Source of the DNA: Euwallacea fornicatus
Taxonomy: Eukaryota > Arthropoda > Insecta > Coleoptera > Curculionidae
Length of the DNA: 64,000 nucleotides
Assembly (NCBI RefSeq): GCF_040115645.1
Contig: NC_089577.1
Coordinates: 124,001-188,000 of the forward strand
Reading direction: 5' to 3'
The position numbers and the translations under genes are program-made. Shown here piece by piece: positions 37,431 to 49,508 of the stretch. Every line of letters starts with the position of its first letter. The stretch's first letter is position 1. Under the pieces are notes generated by a model that had not been told where the DNA came from, did no database searches, and saw nothing but the letters and a program-made list of their open reading frames with translations.

Positions 37431-37638
37431 AAGATGGCGCTCAAATTAAAAACTATGGCGCCGAAATCGAAATTACAGCCATCTTGTTTGGTGCTAAAGC
37501 GTGCACGTAACAGTTTTGAAACGATCGACGTCCGCCCTTGGCTCACTCGCTGAACAACGGCTGGATTCGTCCGTGCCGCTGTCGCTTTTAAAAGTGACGC
37601 CATCTTGCTCTTTCGAAAATCGCCTCCTGGGCCGCCAT
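37431..37638. promoter_or_regulatory. Cluster of ATGGC/GCCAT (Pho/YY1-like) motifs, possible promoter
   Basis: Within 208 bases the core recurs five times: AAGATGGCGC at 37431, TATGGCGCC at about 37453, CAGCCATCTT at about 37476, GACGCCATCTT at about 37596, and GCCGCCATTT at 37631. AAGATGGCGGC is the classical YY1 motif and GCCAT the Pho core. Such clusters mark housekeeping promoters and, in flies, Polycomb response elements. It is 1.1 kb upstream of the calpain ATG. Function is inference. Confidence 0.4.
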
Positions 37639-38377
37639 TTCGAATTTGACAGCGGCATTGCGGTACTTCATAAAAAAGGAAAATTTGCGTTTTTTCTTTT
37701 CAAAGAGCGGACTGAAAACGAATTTTTTTCCAATTCCCCCGCCCCCAAAGAACCTCACTAAGACAAGTCACTCTGGACTAGAACACGGTGACAATGTCAA
37801 TAGAAAATGCAACGACGGGACCAGATTTCCTGGGCGTAAACACCAGTTTTTAAACCCATCCTCCATCTGAAAGTGATCCATTATCCCTTCGGTTACATTT
37901 TCTCGAAATCACATCTACCGTCAAATACGCACTTACTGTAATATTATAACGTAGCACTCCTGCAATAACGATTAAATATTCCAAATCAGCAGCATGTAGA
38001 TCATGGATAGTGCGTCATCTTCGCCACAGCATTTGCAAGACACTTTTAAATCACCATCTCGGAAAAGAAATGCGTGTGTTACCCAACAGCACTAGCAGTA
38101 ACGAAATCGGACACGGTATCACTTTAGAAATAATACAAAACCATAACCTAAATACCCCCGCTGAAGAATTTCACTTATTCGTGATTGTTTTTAATGACGT
38201 ATCGATGGTGGTACCGTACAACGCGTGCCTCCACGGTCGTGCAGACTGAAACCCGAGAAATCCGCTGTTCTGTTGGTCGTGGTGGTACCACTTCTTCTCC
38301 GCCGCTTTGGTCAACTGCGCCGTTGTCAATCGGTGTCGGTTTAAAGGGAATGAGGCACAACAGCGTAACGATAAGTG
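37639..38377. other. Spacer between calpain and the large tail-anchored gene
   Basis: No supported gene. Short ORFs overlap in several frames. Confidence 0.4.
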
Positions 38378-38383
38378 TTTATT
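38378..38383 (-). terminator. AATAAA signal of the large tail-anchored gene
   Basis: TTTATT on the plus strand, 118 nt beyond the stop codon at 38501-38503, reads AATAAA on the coding strand. Confidence 0.55.
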
Positions 38384-38500
38384 TCTACGAACTAAGTAAC
38401 AATTCGAAGTCGTAGATGCTACAAACCATTCAAGATCAATTAATAAAACCTTAATCGACTAATTGAGAAATAACATGTTAAATGGGCAAATAATCAAATT

Positions 38501-41500
38501 TCACAAGTCCTTGGGCGAGTTGAAGAACTCCCAATGGTGCAAGTGGACAATGGTGCGCTCCTCGCCGTACCCCAACAGAATCAGACCGGCAATCAGTACC
38601 AGGAGAATGATCATGAATACGTGTAGGTCCTGGTTGCCGTCGGCGTTGCGCAGGAGGTTCTCGGTCAGGTGGTAGATCAGTCTTTTCAAGGAGTTGTTGA
38701 TGCGGGTACCGCAGGCCTGGATCAGGCGGCCGGAAAGGTCAGATATCGAGGGCTCGGAAGCCCTGCGCGTCAGCCGGGGGGACCTGTTTGGACCTCCGGT
38801 GGTCGAGGATAGCTCCTCTGAGGTTGAATGAGACCTGGAATAGTTAATTTTGCAAAAAGCGTTTAATTAAATTGAACGAGCAACTGACCTGGATACAGGT
38901 CTGGATCGGTGGTGCCGCCTCCGCCTCGGTACGGCTGGAATGTTCTCATCGACAAACTGCTTGGCTCGTAAGGCGTAGAAACTAGCCGGAGGCTGGGAGG
39001 GGAGGTAGAGGCTACTCTCCAACGGCTGGGGAGGCCGAGGAGGAGGCTGGTCGTCCACTTCAGGCTCCAGCATTTGGGTTCTAGGGACGGCATGAGCCTC
39101 AGGGACATGAGCACTTCCCATCACACGACGCGCACTCACCTAGGGGAAGCTGTGGGACTGGTGGGGGACGTTTCTTCGAGGGTACAGCCTCTGGGTGGGG
39201 GCCGCGGGGGCTCTACGTCTACGTCGCGGCTTTGCGCATCAGTTGGAGTTTTTTTTTGGGCGAGCGGCTGCTGCGAAGTATCCGGTTGTCTAGTCAGAAG
39301 CTGCTCCAAGATATACGGAGGCAGCTCCATATCGGTCAATCTCACGGGACCTTCTTTTCCAGCGATTTCCTTAGTGGTGATGGAGGATGAGTCGATTTCT
39401 GACGTCACTATTCGGGAGGTTATAAGCTGGTTAACTCTTAGGCGGTCAACGTCCATGTCGGCCACCTAGAAAGCCGTTTAAAAAAAATGCTTTTTAGGTT
39501 TTAAACACTCAAAAATCATCATTTAAACAAAGTCTAGCTCAATTCTGTTTACTTCTCAATTGTCATTCTACCAGTCTTGGCAGAAAAAAAGATGCCCGTT
39601 GTCCACTCACCTGAAGCTTGTCGGCTTGGAGCACCTTAATCTGCTCATCCCCACTCTCCGGATTTCTGAGCATTCTAAAACCTTCCGGTACCTCAGACGT
39701 TTCCTCCTCCGAACCCTCCTTGGAGACCGGCACGATCCGCTCTTTAGACAACTGATGTTCGGGCACCAGCTGGGTTCCGTCCAAAGGCCGTACCACCAGA
39801 GTTCCATGTGTCACAGTCTCTTCAAATGAGTACTGAGTGGGAGTAATCAACTCCTTTCGAACCTCCTTGCGAGGATCGTACAGCTCAAACCTTTGCACAA
39901 CCACGTCTTCCTTCGCAGAATTTCTGGGCAGTATTATGGTATCTGTGGGCTCTTGGCGCACCTCTTCGCAGTCAAAATCCGGAGGCAAAGGCTCGGTTTG
40001 AGTGCTGACGGTCTCCTCTTGAGAAAAAATGTTCGATTGGGATGTTATATCCTGCAGGGAGTGTCTGGAGGTCTTGGCCTTGCGCGGAGGTCTTGGGGGC
40101 GCCGGTAAAGGTCTTTGCCTCATTTTCTGGATAACATCACCCGAGACCAAGTCCTTATTGACTTCATCGTCGATTTCTACGTATTGGGTCATATTCACGT
40201 TCTCTTTATCGTTATTTTCGTAGGAGGGTGATTGGCGGGCGCTCCTTACGTGACTTAAGGTGCTGTAGTTACGCAAAGGGCGCACTGGAGGTCGATCCCC
40301 GAAGCTGCGAGGCACCGTTGCGAATTTGTGCTCCTCTGTTTCAACCTGAAATTGCGGTTTAGTACTGAAGAAGGTTCTAGAATGATAGACACCAACCGAG
40401 CGCTTTTTTCGTCTAGCAGGAGTCCTTGGAGGAGGCAGGGGAGGATCGCGTTGCTTGGATTTATCCACAATCGAGTAACCCATGTAGTCTCTAATGTCTT
40501 GCACGCAAGGTTCCTCGACGCATTCCTGGAGAGCTGGTTGACCCGCATTTTTCAGCTTTTCTGTAGAAAATCATAAACAAAAATAGTTGAAAAAAATAAC
40601 GTTACTACCTTGAAGCTGCCTCTTGAAAACTTCGTCCTCAACAAGAGGAGGAGATTTCCTGGACATGGTGCTGGTATTAGATCGCGATCTTCTACTAGGC
40701 CTCCTGGGAGGAGCCTCTGTTTGTTGCTCCATCAATATAGATTCGTTTTCTGATTGGGTGAGACTCTTCAAGCTACGATGCTTCCTTGGAGGGGGGTTGG
40801 GCTGCGCTTCCAAGGGAGGCGGATCCACTATCTGTCGGCGCAAGTATTCTTCAAGCTCTTGATCGTCACCCTCGTCATCACCCAAGATGCCGAGGCTTTC
40901 CCTGGGAAAGTCTATCCTGTAGAATTTTAAGGCGTTGAATTGAATACTGGCATTAAACAAGCAAAAAAGTATGGTTTTTTAGTAAAATTAATATTAACGA
41001 TAATCCTACCTTTGACCATATGGATATCCATGTTCCATAGTAATCGTTTCCTGATAAGGCGCAATGGACTCTATTTTATCTCTCTTTTTGATTCGTTTGC
41101 TCCTCCTTTTGGGTCGCGAAGGTGACTCCAGACCATCTATCGACTCTTCGTCGCCCTGTCAAAAAGAACTTCGTTCTCTGAACAAATCGAGTTAACAGGC
41201 ACTCACAGGTATCTCCTCTTGAGACACGTGCGGAGTCTTTTTCCTCTTCGGCTTCTTGATCGGTGCTTTCTTGGCCGGCTCTTGCGCCGCAGGCAGGCTT
41301 CTATTGGATCCAATAGGGTCGTATTCGTTCATTTGAGCTAGAGCATTCGCTGGAGTTTGAAAACCCTCTCTGATTTCGTGCACCACGAAGAACTCGTCCG
41401 AGTTAATGTCCAGCTGTCCTAAGCGACCGCGTCTGCGCAAGCTTCCGCTCCCTTCACTTGAACCCCCTTGGTCCTCCTCCAAGTTGTCCAGATCCGTTAC

Positions 41501-44500
41501 CATGTGACCTTTCTCCAGCATACGAATGTCAAACTCTTCCTCTTCAATTTCGATGTACCGGGGGCGTTCTTCGTCCCTTTTGAGCCGTTCTTCTAAAGTT
41601 TCTGAGTCATTCCTTCAGGAAAAGAATAAAATTCTTGGTCTCTGGATTGGTTAATGGGAGAGTCTTACCCATGATGGGAGGGAAGTTTCCCAAACCGCTG
41701 CTCCACCAGCTCACCGATGATGCGCTCCTCTTCACTGGGCTCTTCGTGCGGGGGGGCAAAGTTGCCGTGTTGCCATCTACTTACGTAATCTGCACGGTTA
41801 ATATCTTGGTTGTTGTCTGTTTCGTCAGGTTCGTCATCGTCTCCTGAATAGCGTCTCAGTAGCTCCATGTCTATTTCCACTAAAAATTTTAAATGATATC
41901 CAAAGCTGGCATATGAAGTCAGAGTAAAGAACCTTGTTGGAACTCCAACGAGGGCTGATCAGAGCCCTCAGAAGAAGCCGGAAATCCCGGTGGCGTCTTT
42001 TTGGTTCTGGGTACCGTGGCGAACACCACCTCTGGATTGGGACGAGGTTTCTTCGTTTTCCTGAAGCGGGGAAAGGTTCCTCCAAACGTCAAGTCGAATC
42101 TGTGTCGTTTCGGTTGTATCTCCGAGTCATCTGTTATTTTCATAACATTAAATTGGTCATTAAAGATAAAAATATCGGATCTCTCACCGGCGTTCGACTC
42201 GGTCGAGTACTGTCTCGTCTCAACAGTTCTTGTCTCGCTCGTTTTCCTGGCACCGGGCAAGCTGATGTGCGGCAAGTGCAGCGTGGTCGTATCGGGTATC
42301 TTCGGCAACTTAAAACCCTTGAAGTCGGGCTTTTTGAACTGCGGCTTCTTCATCTCGGGTGTTTTCGGCAGATGGATGTTGTACAACTTGTCGCGTAGCT
42401 GATTCGACTTGGTTTTGATTTGATCCGCGCCGTGCTTCAGCGCCATCTGCAGCTTATTCGGGCTCTTGCCGCGCTCTTCGCTCTCCTGGTTGTGGCTACT
42501 CCGGGACTCCGTATCGTCACTTTGGCTCTTCCTGCGCTCCCCTTTGTCTCGGTGGAACCTGTCGAAGAAGGATCTTTTCTTCTCCTCTGTCGGTGCTTCC
42601 AAAATTTCGGTAGCGCTAATGATCACTTTTGGGTCGCTATCGCCGTCCACGACGGAGACGTTCACGGTTAGGTCTTCGGGGGCGCTGATTGGCTCGTATT
42701 CGTGGTCACTATCATTGACAGGAACGGTTCGTTAGGTAAAATCGTCAAAACAACTCAAATCGGCATGATATTCAAAAAGGAACTTTTGACGAAAATGATC
42801 TCGTGTCGATTTATACAAAAAGGTCGTTTTTTCACTTCAAATTTTTGCCCACAATTGCATCGATTTTAGGCCACTTTCTAAACCTGAAATTTCCCAAAAT
42901 TGTTCAGTAGGAAAAAATTTCAAAGAATTGCGAAACCTAAAAATATTCGGTTCTCAAAAATTCGCTCTTTTTTTAAATGGATTTTAAATGGATTTTCAAT
43001 AAATCAAAGTCCCTACCGAAAATGAACGGTTTTGGTGACGGCAACGTTTCGGACGTTCACGCCCTCATTGGAGGTTGGGTAGCTGACAGGTCGCCTGCCG
43101 GTCTGCGCGTTTCGGTCAGGCAACAGCTGATCGCTTTTATAGTACTGACATGCGCAACGAACATCCAGGGAGGCAACACTCGAACCAGTCGAGCTTTCGC
43201 GAGAAATGTCGGTTTTTCTTGGGCGACGTCGGGAACCCTCTGAAAGGGAGCGGTCGGCCTGACCCCCGGAAAAAGAGCGTCGCCGAAACCCACGAGAGGG
43301 TTCCATGAGGGCTGAGTGGACTGAGACTTTGAAATCGCGATTTCTGCACTTTAAACGTTACTTAATGGTTCTTTTTTCCGACGGAAAACTGAGGAGAAAC
43401 GCGCGATTCAAATACCATCGGTCCACTGCGCTATTTCGGGTTTCTGCTATTGTTAGCTGAACTATTTTTAATGCGTTTTGGCTGCTTCTCGTCGTGATAT
43501 ATCGCCGAATTTATGTGTCTTTTCGGACGATTGCGACATCATTGTGCGTTTGAGTCAGCATAGAAAATACAAGGGCGTAACCGATAGGGATAATGAACTA
43601 TCATTTTCGAAGTTAATTATTTTTAATTGCAAAGGCTGCAGAGTTGAGCGACTGCCAAGAGCTCGCCCGTGAATGAAAACTATCCGGATTATTTTCCCTT
43701 CGAGGCTCGTTAATTGAAATGTTACACTTCTGATGTGTTATTAATAGATCTAGCCTGAAAATTAAAATAGTCACTGTGTTGCTCACCCTGTATCATTCGA
43801 CCATTTATTGTCCTCATGCAAATCTCCCTCGATGAACCTACTTGAACCCTCTTCCACTGAAACGTTCAAATCTCCAGCAATAAGGTCCTTTTCTGCTTCG
43901 ATTTCGGGACAAGATTCCGGCTTAGGTGGCTCCCCTTTAGGAGCCTCGATGATCTCATACCCACCATCCTCGCCTTTTTTCTCTTTCGCTGCTTTTGATT
44001 TCCTCTTAAAAGATACTCGCTTCTGCAAACAATAAATTCCAATATAAAATACTTTTACATGTACTCACCAACCTGCCCTGCTGAGTCTGAGGACTTGATA
44101 GCCGACTTCAGCAAGACGTCCTCAGTTTTAGTGGCAGCCTCATTGAGACCATCCTCGACGTCGACGACCATTTGTTCTTGCGGCTGCACTTCCTGTATTG
44201 TCCCATTTTCGGGCAAATCTCCCTTGAAATTAACAAAAATTCTCATCCACACAGAAAAACAAACAAACTTACAATTTCAGATATTTTCTCTCCCATTACC
44301 TCCTCGCTGACAGTTTCCAATGCCTTTTTATCCTCTGGGGACACTTGGTCCACGGCGTCTTTGGCCAGCTTCCTCAAAGTGGTGAAGCATATACCTTCTT
44401 CTGAAGAGGGCGTTTCGGGTATGTCTGGGTCCTGGAACATTCCAATTTTTTGAATCAGCAGCAAAAGAAATCTCATCAAACCTTATCCAGTAATTCGTCA

Positions 44501-47403
44501 TCACTTGGAGGAGTCAGAAATATGAAGTGCACTCCATCTCCCTGAGTTATACTAGGAGTAGTGCTGTCCAAACTATCAGTTCTCTCATCTTTTTTCGGTT
44601 CAAGCTGCGGTACTGCCTCTTCGGATAAATAGGAAAATTCATCAGTCTCACCTTCAGGAGGCTTCAAGGGTATATGAATGTAAACGGGTTCCACGTTTTT
44701 GGTTTGGTCAAATTGGCCGGGTTTGGCCACGCTAGTCGACTTTATCTTCTTATGTTTCCCCTTCTCTTTCTCCATCATCAACTTCTCCTCCTTCAACTTT
44801 TCTTCCTCCTGCTTCCTCTTCCTTGTAGACGAGAGTTTACGTTTCAAATGTTCCATAGAGAAAGCGTTTTTAATCTTCTCCGAAGCCTCTTTAAGCTTCT
44901 TCACAAAGGCCATTTGTGAAAGACTTTTCCTGCTGTAGCTGCTCTCCAAAGAGTGACGTCTTTTGGCCTGAGGTTCCGCGCTTCTGCTGCGCACATTTCG
45001 AGGTAGAGGAGGTTTAGATGGGCCTGCTTTGGAGGCACTGGCCTTGAAGAGGTTATCAAATATATCGGGTTCGGATTTTAAGTTTTCGCCTTCCCCTGGG
45101 AAGGAATCTTCGACAGGCTTCTCCACTTTAGTGAAAGATTCTTCAATCTCCGTGTCGGCATCAGCAGGTTTCTTCTCTGTTTGCGAGTCGGTTTTAGGTG
45201 TGTCCGCTGATTGAATGTGGTCAGAAGGCTCGTCTTCTAATGCAAGATCTTCAGATTGCTTGCACAGTTCTTCTTTTGCCTGCACTTCCATGACTTTTTC
45301 AGATGCCCCTGCTTGAGTAACGTCTTCTTGTTTCTGAGGTTGTGATTCGCTGCTCTCAAGCTCCGTATTTTCTTCCCGACTTTCTGCATTTTCTTCATTC
45401 CTTCCTGCATTATCCTGCTCCTTGTTTCCTAGCTTTCGTACATCCTTGAGCAGCTGTTTCATCGCAGGATTGATTTTTAGCGCGGGTTTCTTCTCATTGC
45501 TCCCTTCTTTAGGTTGGAACTCCAAATGAGAGAACTCATCGGACTGGCCGGGGGGCGGCTTCAAGGGGATGTAAATATATACAGGTTTGACTGGTTCTTG
45601 CGGTTTGACTGATTTTTTGGGCTGCTTCTTGGACTTCTCTTCTTTGGGGGGACTGATACGTTTACGCGGTTTCTGCAACAGAAATCACACAATTTTGCTT
45701 ATTTTTGTGTTATTTTCTCGAACCTTCTTAGTCGGGAATGATATTTTTGGGACCTTGATTTTGCGTTTCACGTCCTGCAGTTTTTTCACCACGCCCAGTT
45801 GAGAAAAACTGTACCGACTGTGGCTGCTCTCCATGGATTTCCTCCTCTTCTTTTCCCCTTCAGGTTCTTCTGTCGTGCGTCCACCAAAGTAAGATTTAAA
45901 TGCGTATTCAGGGTCAGTGGTTACTTATTACCTGCTCTGGTAGCTTTGTCTGATTTTTTAGAGGGTGCCGATTCCGGTTCTTCTTTATCAAGGTATTGAC
46001 TAATTACCGAGCTCCCGGCACTGCCAGCTCGCGATTCCCTCAATTTCGAAGCCTGTAATCGTATATAGAACTGGGATTACTAAGATCTAGGCCAAGATAA
46101 ATTTTTGACAATAATTACTCCGTCGATTTTTGAGATACCGACGGTCCAATTTTGAAAAGAATCATAAGAACAACTCATGTTTCTGGTGCATTTTCATCGT
46201 TAGACTGTTAAATTTATGTAATTTTTTACAAATCATGAGTATTGATCGTGGTCTAGTTTCCATAGAAAAATTTGCTCCGGATCACAAGTGTGTCAAAATC
46301 GCGCAGTAGCGGTCTTTGGGTGGGGGATGGGGGGTGGAGCGACGGCCCAGAGCAGTGGACTTCCCTGGTCGGCGTTTTCCCTTGGGAGTAGGAAAATAGT
46401 GATTAAAATTTTTCCCTGGGGTGCCAGAGTTGCTAAAGCTAGCCCTGTCTTCGCAATCCTGACAGCGTCTAGCACCATATAAAAGGAAGTCTTAGGCGTG
46501 CAAATTCGGCGATTTTAGACGTTTTAATGGGCGCCTTAAGCAACACTGTTATTAATCCAGTTAAATAACTACTAAAGTACCCCCTAAAAGAAATGTTTCA
46601 TAGATTCTGGAAGCAAATCTAAGTGGAGACTCCCAACCATCGTTCCATTATCTCAAAAATTGCGGAATTGGGGTGTGGGGGGCACGAAAAGTTGGAGATA
46701 ACATCGCCCTTAATTGTGATATAGGTGGCGCCAGTATACCAAATTCAAACCATGACAAGAGAGGAATTTTCGCAGAGACGATTTATTTATGTCTCTGATA
46801 ATACTCCACTAAAAGTACACGAATTTCACATAAAAATTTAAAAGTCTTGCTAATGCTCTCAAACCTCCCACAGAAAGTTCACAAAATTTCAAAAAAACTT
46901 CCAACATACCGGCGAATCATCGTCAATCTCCTCAATAACCACCGATCCAGGCCTGCTGGTCTTCGCGGCAGTTACATTTTCCAAAGGTTCGTTTATCAGC
47001 TCCTGCAGCAACGTTGGTGTCGTTTTGCCGCTGTAATCCGCCCAGGAGGAAACCTCCGATATGTCCACCCTCCCCATGGGAGAGGACGACTTGGCCCTTC
47101 TATTAGTAACCGTTAGTGATTGTTGCTTGAAAGCGCAAAGATGCGTCTACCTGAAAGCGTCCATGGTAAATTGATCCGGGTCCACCACCTCGTTGAAGGG
47201 CTTCTTGTAGAGATGAGTCCAGGGGTATCCTCCGCGTTTCCTGGCGCGTCGCACGTCCTCCCACCGCCAGGTTTTGATGGGAACCTTCGGGGCTTTCCTA
47301 GCTGAATTAACGAATTGATCAACTAAGGAGGGTTGGACCGCTACTACTGACCTTTGTTGCGCTGTCGACTTCGGTGTCTATTGCTGCGTTCCATTTCCAC
47401 CAT
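38501..47403 (-). CDS. Large disordered tail-anchored protein, unrecognised
   Basis: Eighteen exons: 47403-47352, 47301-47151, 47099-46910, 46052-45932, 45869-45724, 45672-44482, 44431-44273, 44222-44073, 44022-43787, 42708-41933, 41879-41669, 41612-41207, 41155-41010, 40916-40609, 40560-39611, 39465-39140, 39080-38889, 38834-38501 (2014 residues; every junction in phase). The start MVEMERSNRHRSRQRNK leads into KTWRWEDVRRARKRGGYPWT. Most of the rest is charged and low-complexity. A module occurs twice: S(M/L)ESSxSRxSxSQ with VKKL, and PVYIxIPLKPPxGxxDEFS. SH3-type proline motifs (PPLPPPR, RPLPAPPRPPR) fill the middle. One membrane span (VFMIILLVLIAGLILLGYG, about 1976-1994) precedes a 20-residue tail ending HHWEFFNSPKDL, so it is tail-anchored. 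I cannot name the family. A scaffold on ER or nuclear-envelope-type membranes is a guess from topology. Confidence 0.85.
43017..43306 (-). CDS. Alternative first coding exon of the large tail-anchored gene
   Basis: Inside the 1.08 kb intron between exons 9 and 10, a minus-strand ORF starts at ATG 43306 (MEPSRGFRRRSFSGGQADRS) and runs 96 codons plus 2 nt to a donor (HFR, then GTAGGG) at 43016. It ends in phase 2, exactly as exon 9 does, so it can splice onto exon 10 (42708) to read HFRDHEYEPIS. The resulting short form would have 1312 residues. The exon is Arg/Ser-rich, GC-richer than its flanks and has no upstream acceptor requirement, which fits a separate promoter. I infer alternative transcription start; no expression evidence is available here. 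Confidence 0.6.
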
Positions 47404-49000
47404 TTTCTCCTAAATAGCACGTAGCGCACTCGGGTAATTCTAGAGGCGAAAATGTCATTTCCATGCTTAAAATAAAACAGTAAAACGGTTGATATGGGCG
47501 GGCTGGGAAATAATAGATTCTGATAGTTCGGGTAGTTCTCGGATGGCTAATGAGATCGATCATGGAGAGCAATCAATTTGTTTATTATTGGGGGATCGCA
47601 ACAACGCCAACTTTAAGGTGACGAAAGTGCATCACCTAAAAGTTGGCAGATCGTCTCGAAAAAAAAAACGGCTCGCTTAGGATCATTACCTTGACTTAGC
47701 GCACGCCAGCCACTGGTCTGCAGTGATTTGTTGTTATTTTTGCATAATGAGAAAGGGACCTTTGGCACAAAGGAAATTTGCAAGTTAAAAAGCAGCCGTA
47801 ATGTTCACTCAGGGTCACGCCAATTTATTATTGTTTATGTAACTGTATACATCTACAGTCCCTGGACGCCAGCCATGGATTTGAAAAGCGATGGATGCGT
47901 GAGCTATGGGGGAGTTCGCTATTATTATTAGGAACAAACGCTGAAGCTTTTTAAGAATTCACAGAAAATTATGTACTCTTTTTAAGAGATTTGCCTAGTC
48001 GTGTTCGTCGCGCTTCAGGGGAGTTAACAAAGTAGTCTTAAGGGTAGGAAAGCAGTAGCAAAAGTGCGAGAGTCGCGCGCCCCGGATCCGTTCGAAAAAC
48101 AACCACTTTTCGCGCTCGTCACGCACAACCTTCGTGTAGCCGGGTGCCCGTCTAATGTTGAACCAAAAACTCAGCCAGGGCTATTTTTGGTTGGCCAATC
48201 TATTTTGGCCAGGTGACGCGGGCGTCGGTGTCTCAGCCGCACTCAGGGCCGGACTGAGCAGTGATCCAGAAGTGACATTTTTCACCAAAAAACTGCCCAT
48301 CGCTGCAAATCTCGGTCGGTTTAAAATGAAGCGGAAATGTCTGGAGAAGTGGTGGAACCGAACAATTTGCGAATGCGCGTGTGCGGCAGCCAAACTGCCT
48401 TGTTGGCGCATGGCTATTTTTAGAGGTCGACTCTACCGAAATTATGCCCAAATTTCAAAAGTGTTTAGCGTGGAAGCGAGGTCAAGGTGCCCTCAAAAAG
48501 TCGCATTTCATTTATCCGTTTCCCAACTGTTTTGATGTGTCGTTTTTTAATAAAGCGATATCGGTCTTACATTGACCCTAGATACCTCTATTGAGAAGTC
48601 CTAAAGCCTTTGAGAAAGCATTTTTGAACCTTTTCATTTTAGAGCACCTTCAAAATTGTCGAAAATAGGTACCAATGAAACCCAGCATCTTACAAACCAA
48701 GAAATTTAGCAAATGCGTTTGCAAAAACTCTTTTGGTTTCTGAGCAGAGGGCGTAGAGCGCATCGATACGATATTTTTAAAACAATTGCTCCAAGAGTTT
48801 CCGAAATATCGACGTTTAACGTTTATAAACTGGGAAAAAGTAAGTGCCCATCTTGGTTTGTTAATTTTCCAAAAAATTGCGTCATTTTCCGGTTTAACGA
48901 AGCGATAAGGGCCAATTTCCTACCCCGACTTAAAACATGAATGGAAAAGAATTTAGCAAATTGAGTAAAAATGGTGCTAATTAAGGAGTCACCGATCAAA
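47404..49000. other. Upstream region of the large gene; no other gene seen
   Basis: The promoter of the long isoform lies here. An ORF at 48155-48535 (126 codons) and its opposite-strand shadows are not supported by motifs or splice context. Confidence 0.45.
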
Positions 49001-49135
49001 AGTTTTCGCACGACTCTTAACGCAACACTAAGTTTTGAAATTATTCCATGGGGAAGTTTTCGTATCATGCTTAACACAATATTAACTTTTGAAATCACGA
49101 TTGCACGAGGGAGTTTTCGCAATACTTATGATATG
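49001..49135. repeat. Degenerate tandem repeat, period 54-57 bp, about 2.4 copies
   Basis: Units start AGTTTTCGCACGACTCTTAA (49001), AGTTTTCGTATCATGCTTAA (49055) and AGTTTTCGCAATACTTATGA (49112). The first two share the order CTTAACRCAA, then TTTTGAAAT. On the minus strand this makes a short repeated peptide (RKLPRAIVISK, RKLPHGIISK) by chance. Confidence 0.65.
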
Positions 49136-49508
49136 AAGAATCTAGAGACATGTAAGAAATAGTGGCTTTCTTCAGATCTCGCCATAAATCTCAATTTTGA
49201 AAGCTAGTAACTTCGAAAATTGATCTTCTAAGCCAAATGAATTTTCAAATGAGAAATCTCCTAAGAAGTGCGAAGAGATAAAAAAAAAACGTGCAGCTGG
49301 ATTGGTAAATAGTGTCGTAGTAGTTACGCATTTTAAGACACAGCAAATACGTCTATCAGATCTTCCAGGAAAAGTAAAAGTACCTCCCAGGTATGTGTGA
49401 ATATATGAGGAAACCTCAACGGAAGGGTAAATCTCATAAAAAATCTACACATTTCAAACTAGAAATTTTAATAAAATTTAAAAACATAACATCTAACTGT
49501 CGTACTCC

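Noticed and set aside
37358..37603. Minus-strand ORF starting MASLLKATAARTN upstream of calpain
   Set aside because: Arg-rich start looks like a presequence, but it overlaps the GCCAT motif cluster, has no homology I recognise and no in-phase donor toward calpain exon 1.
39081..39139. 26-nt intron suggested by the longest ORF in this part of the large gene
   Set aside because: Too short for splicing. Using the acceptor CCCTAG 59 nt from the donor gives a normal intron and the same downstream frame.
48155..48535. 126-codon plus-strand ORF between the large gene and PLPP6
   Set aside because: No motif, biased Arg/Lys/Cys mix typical of random frames, overlapping open frames on the opposite strand.
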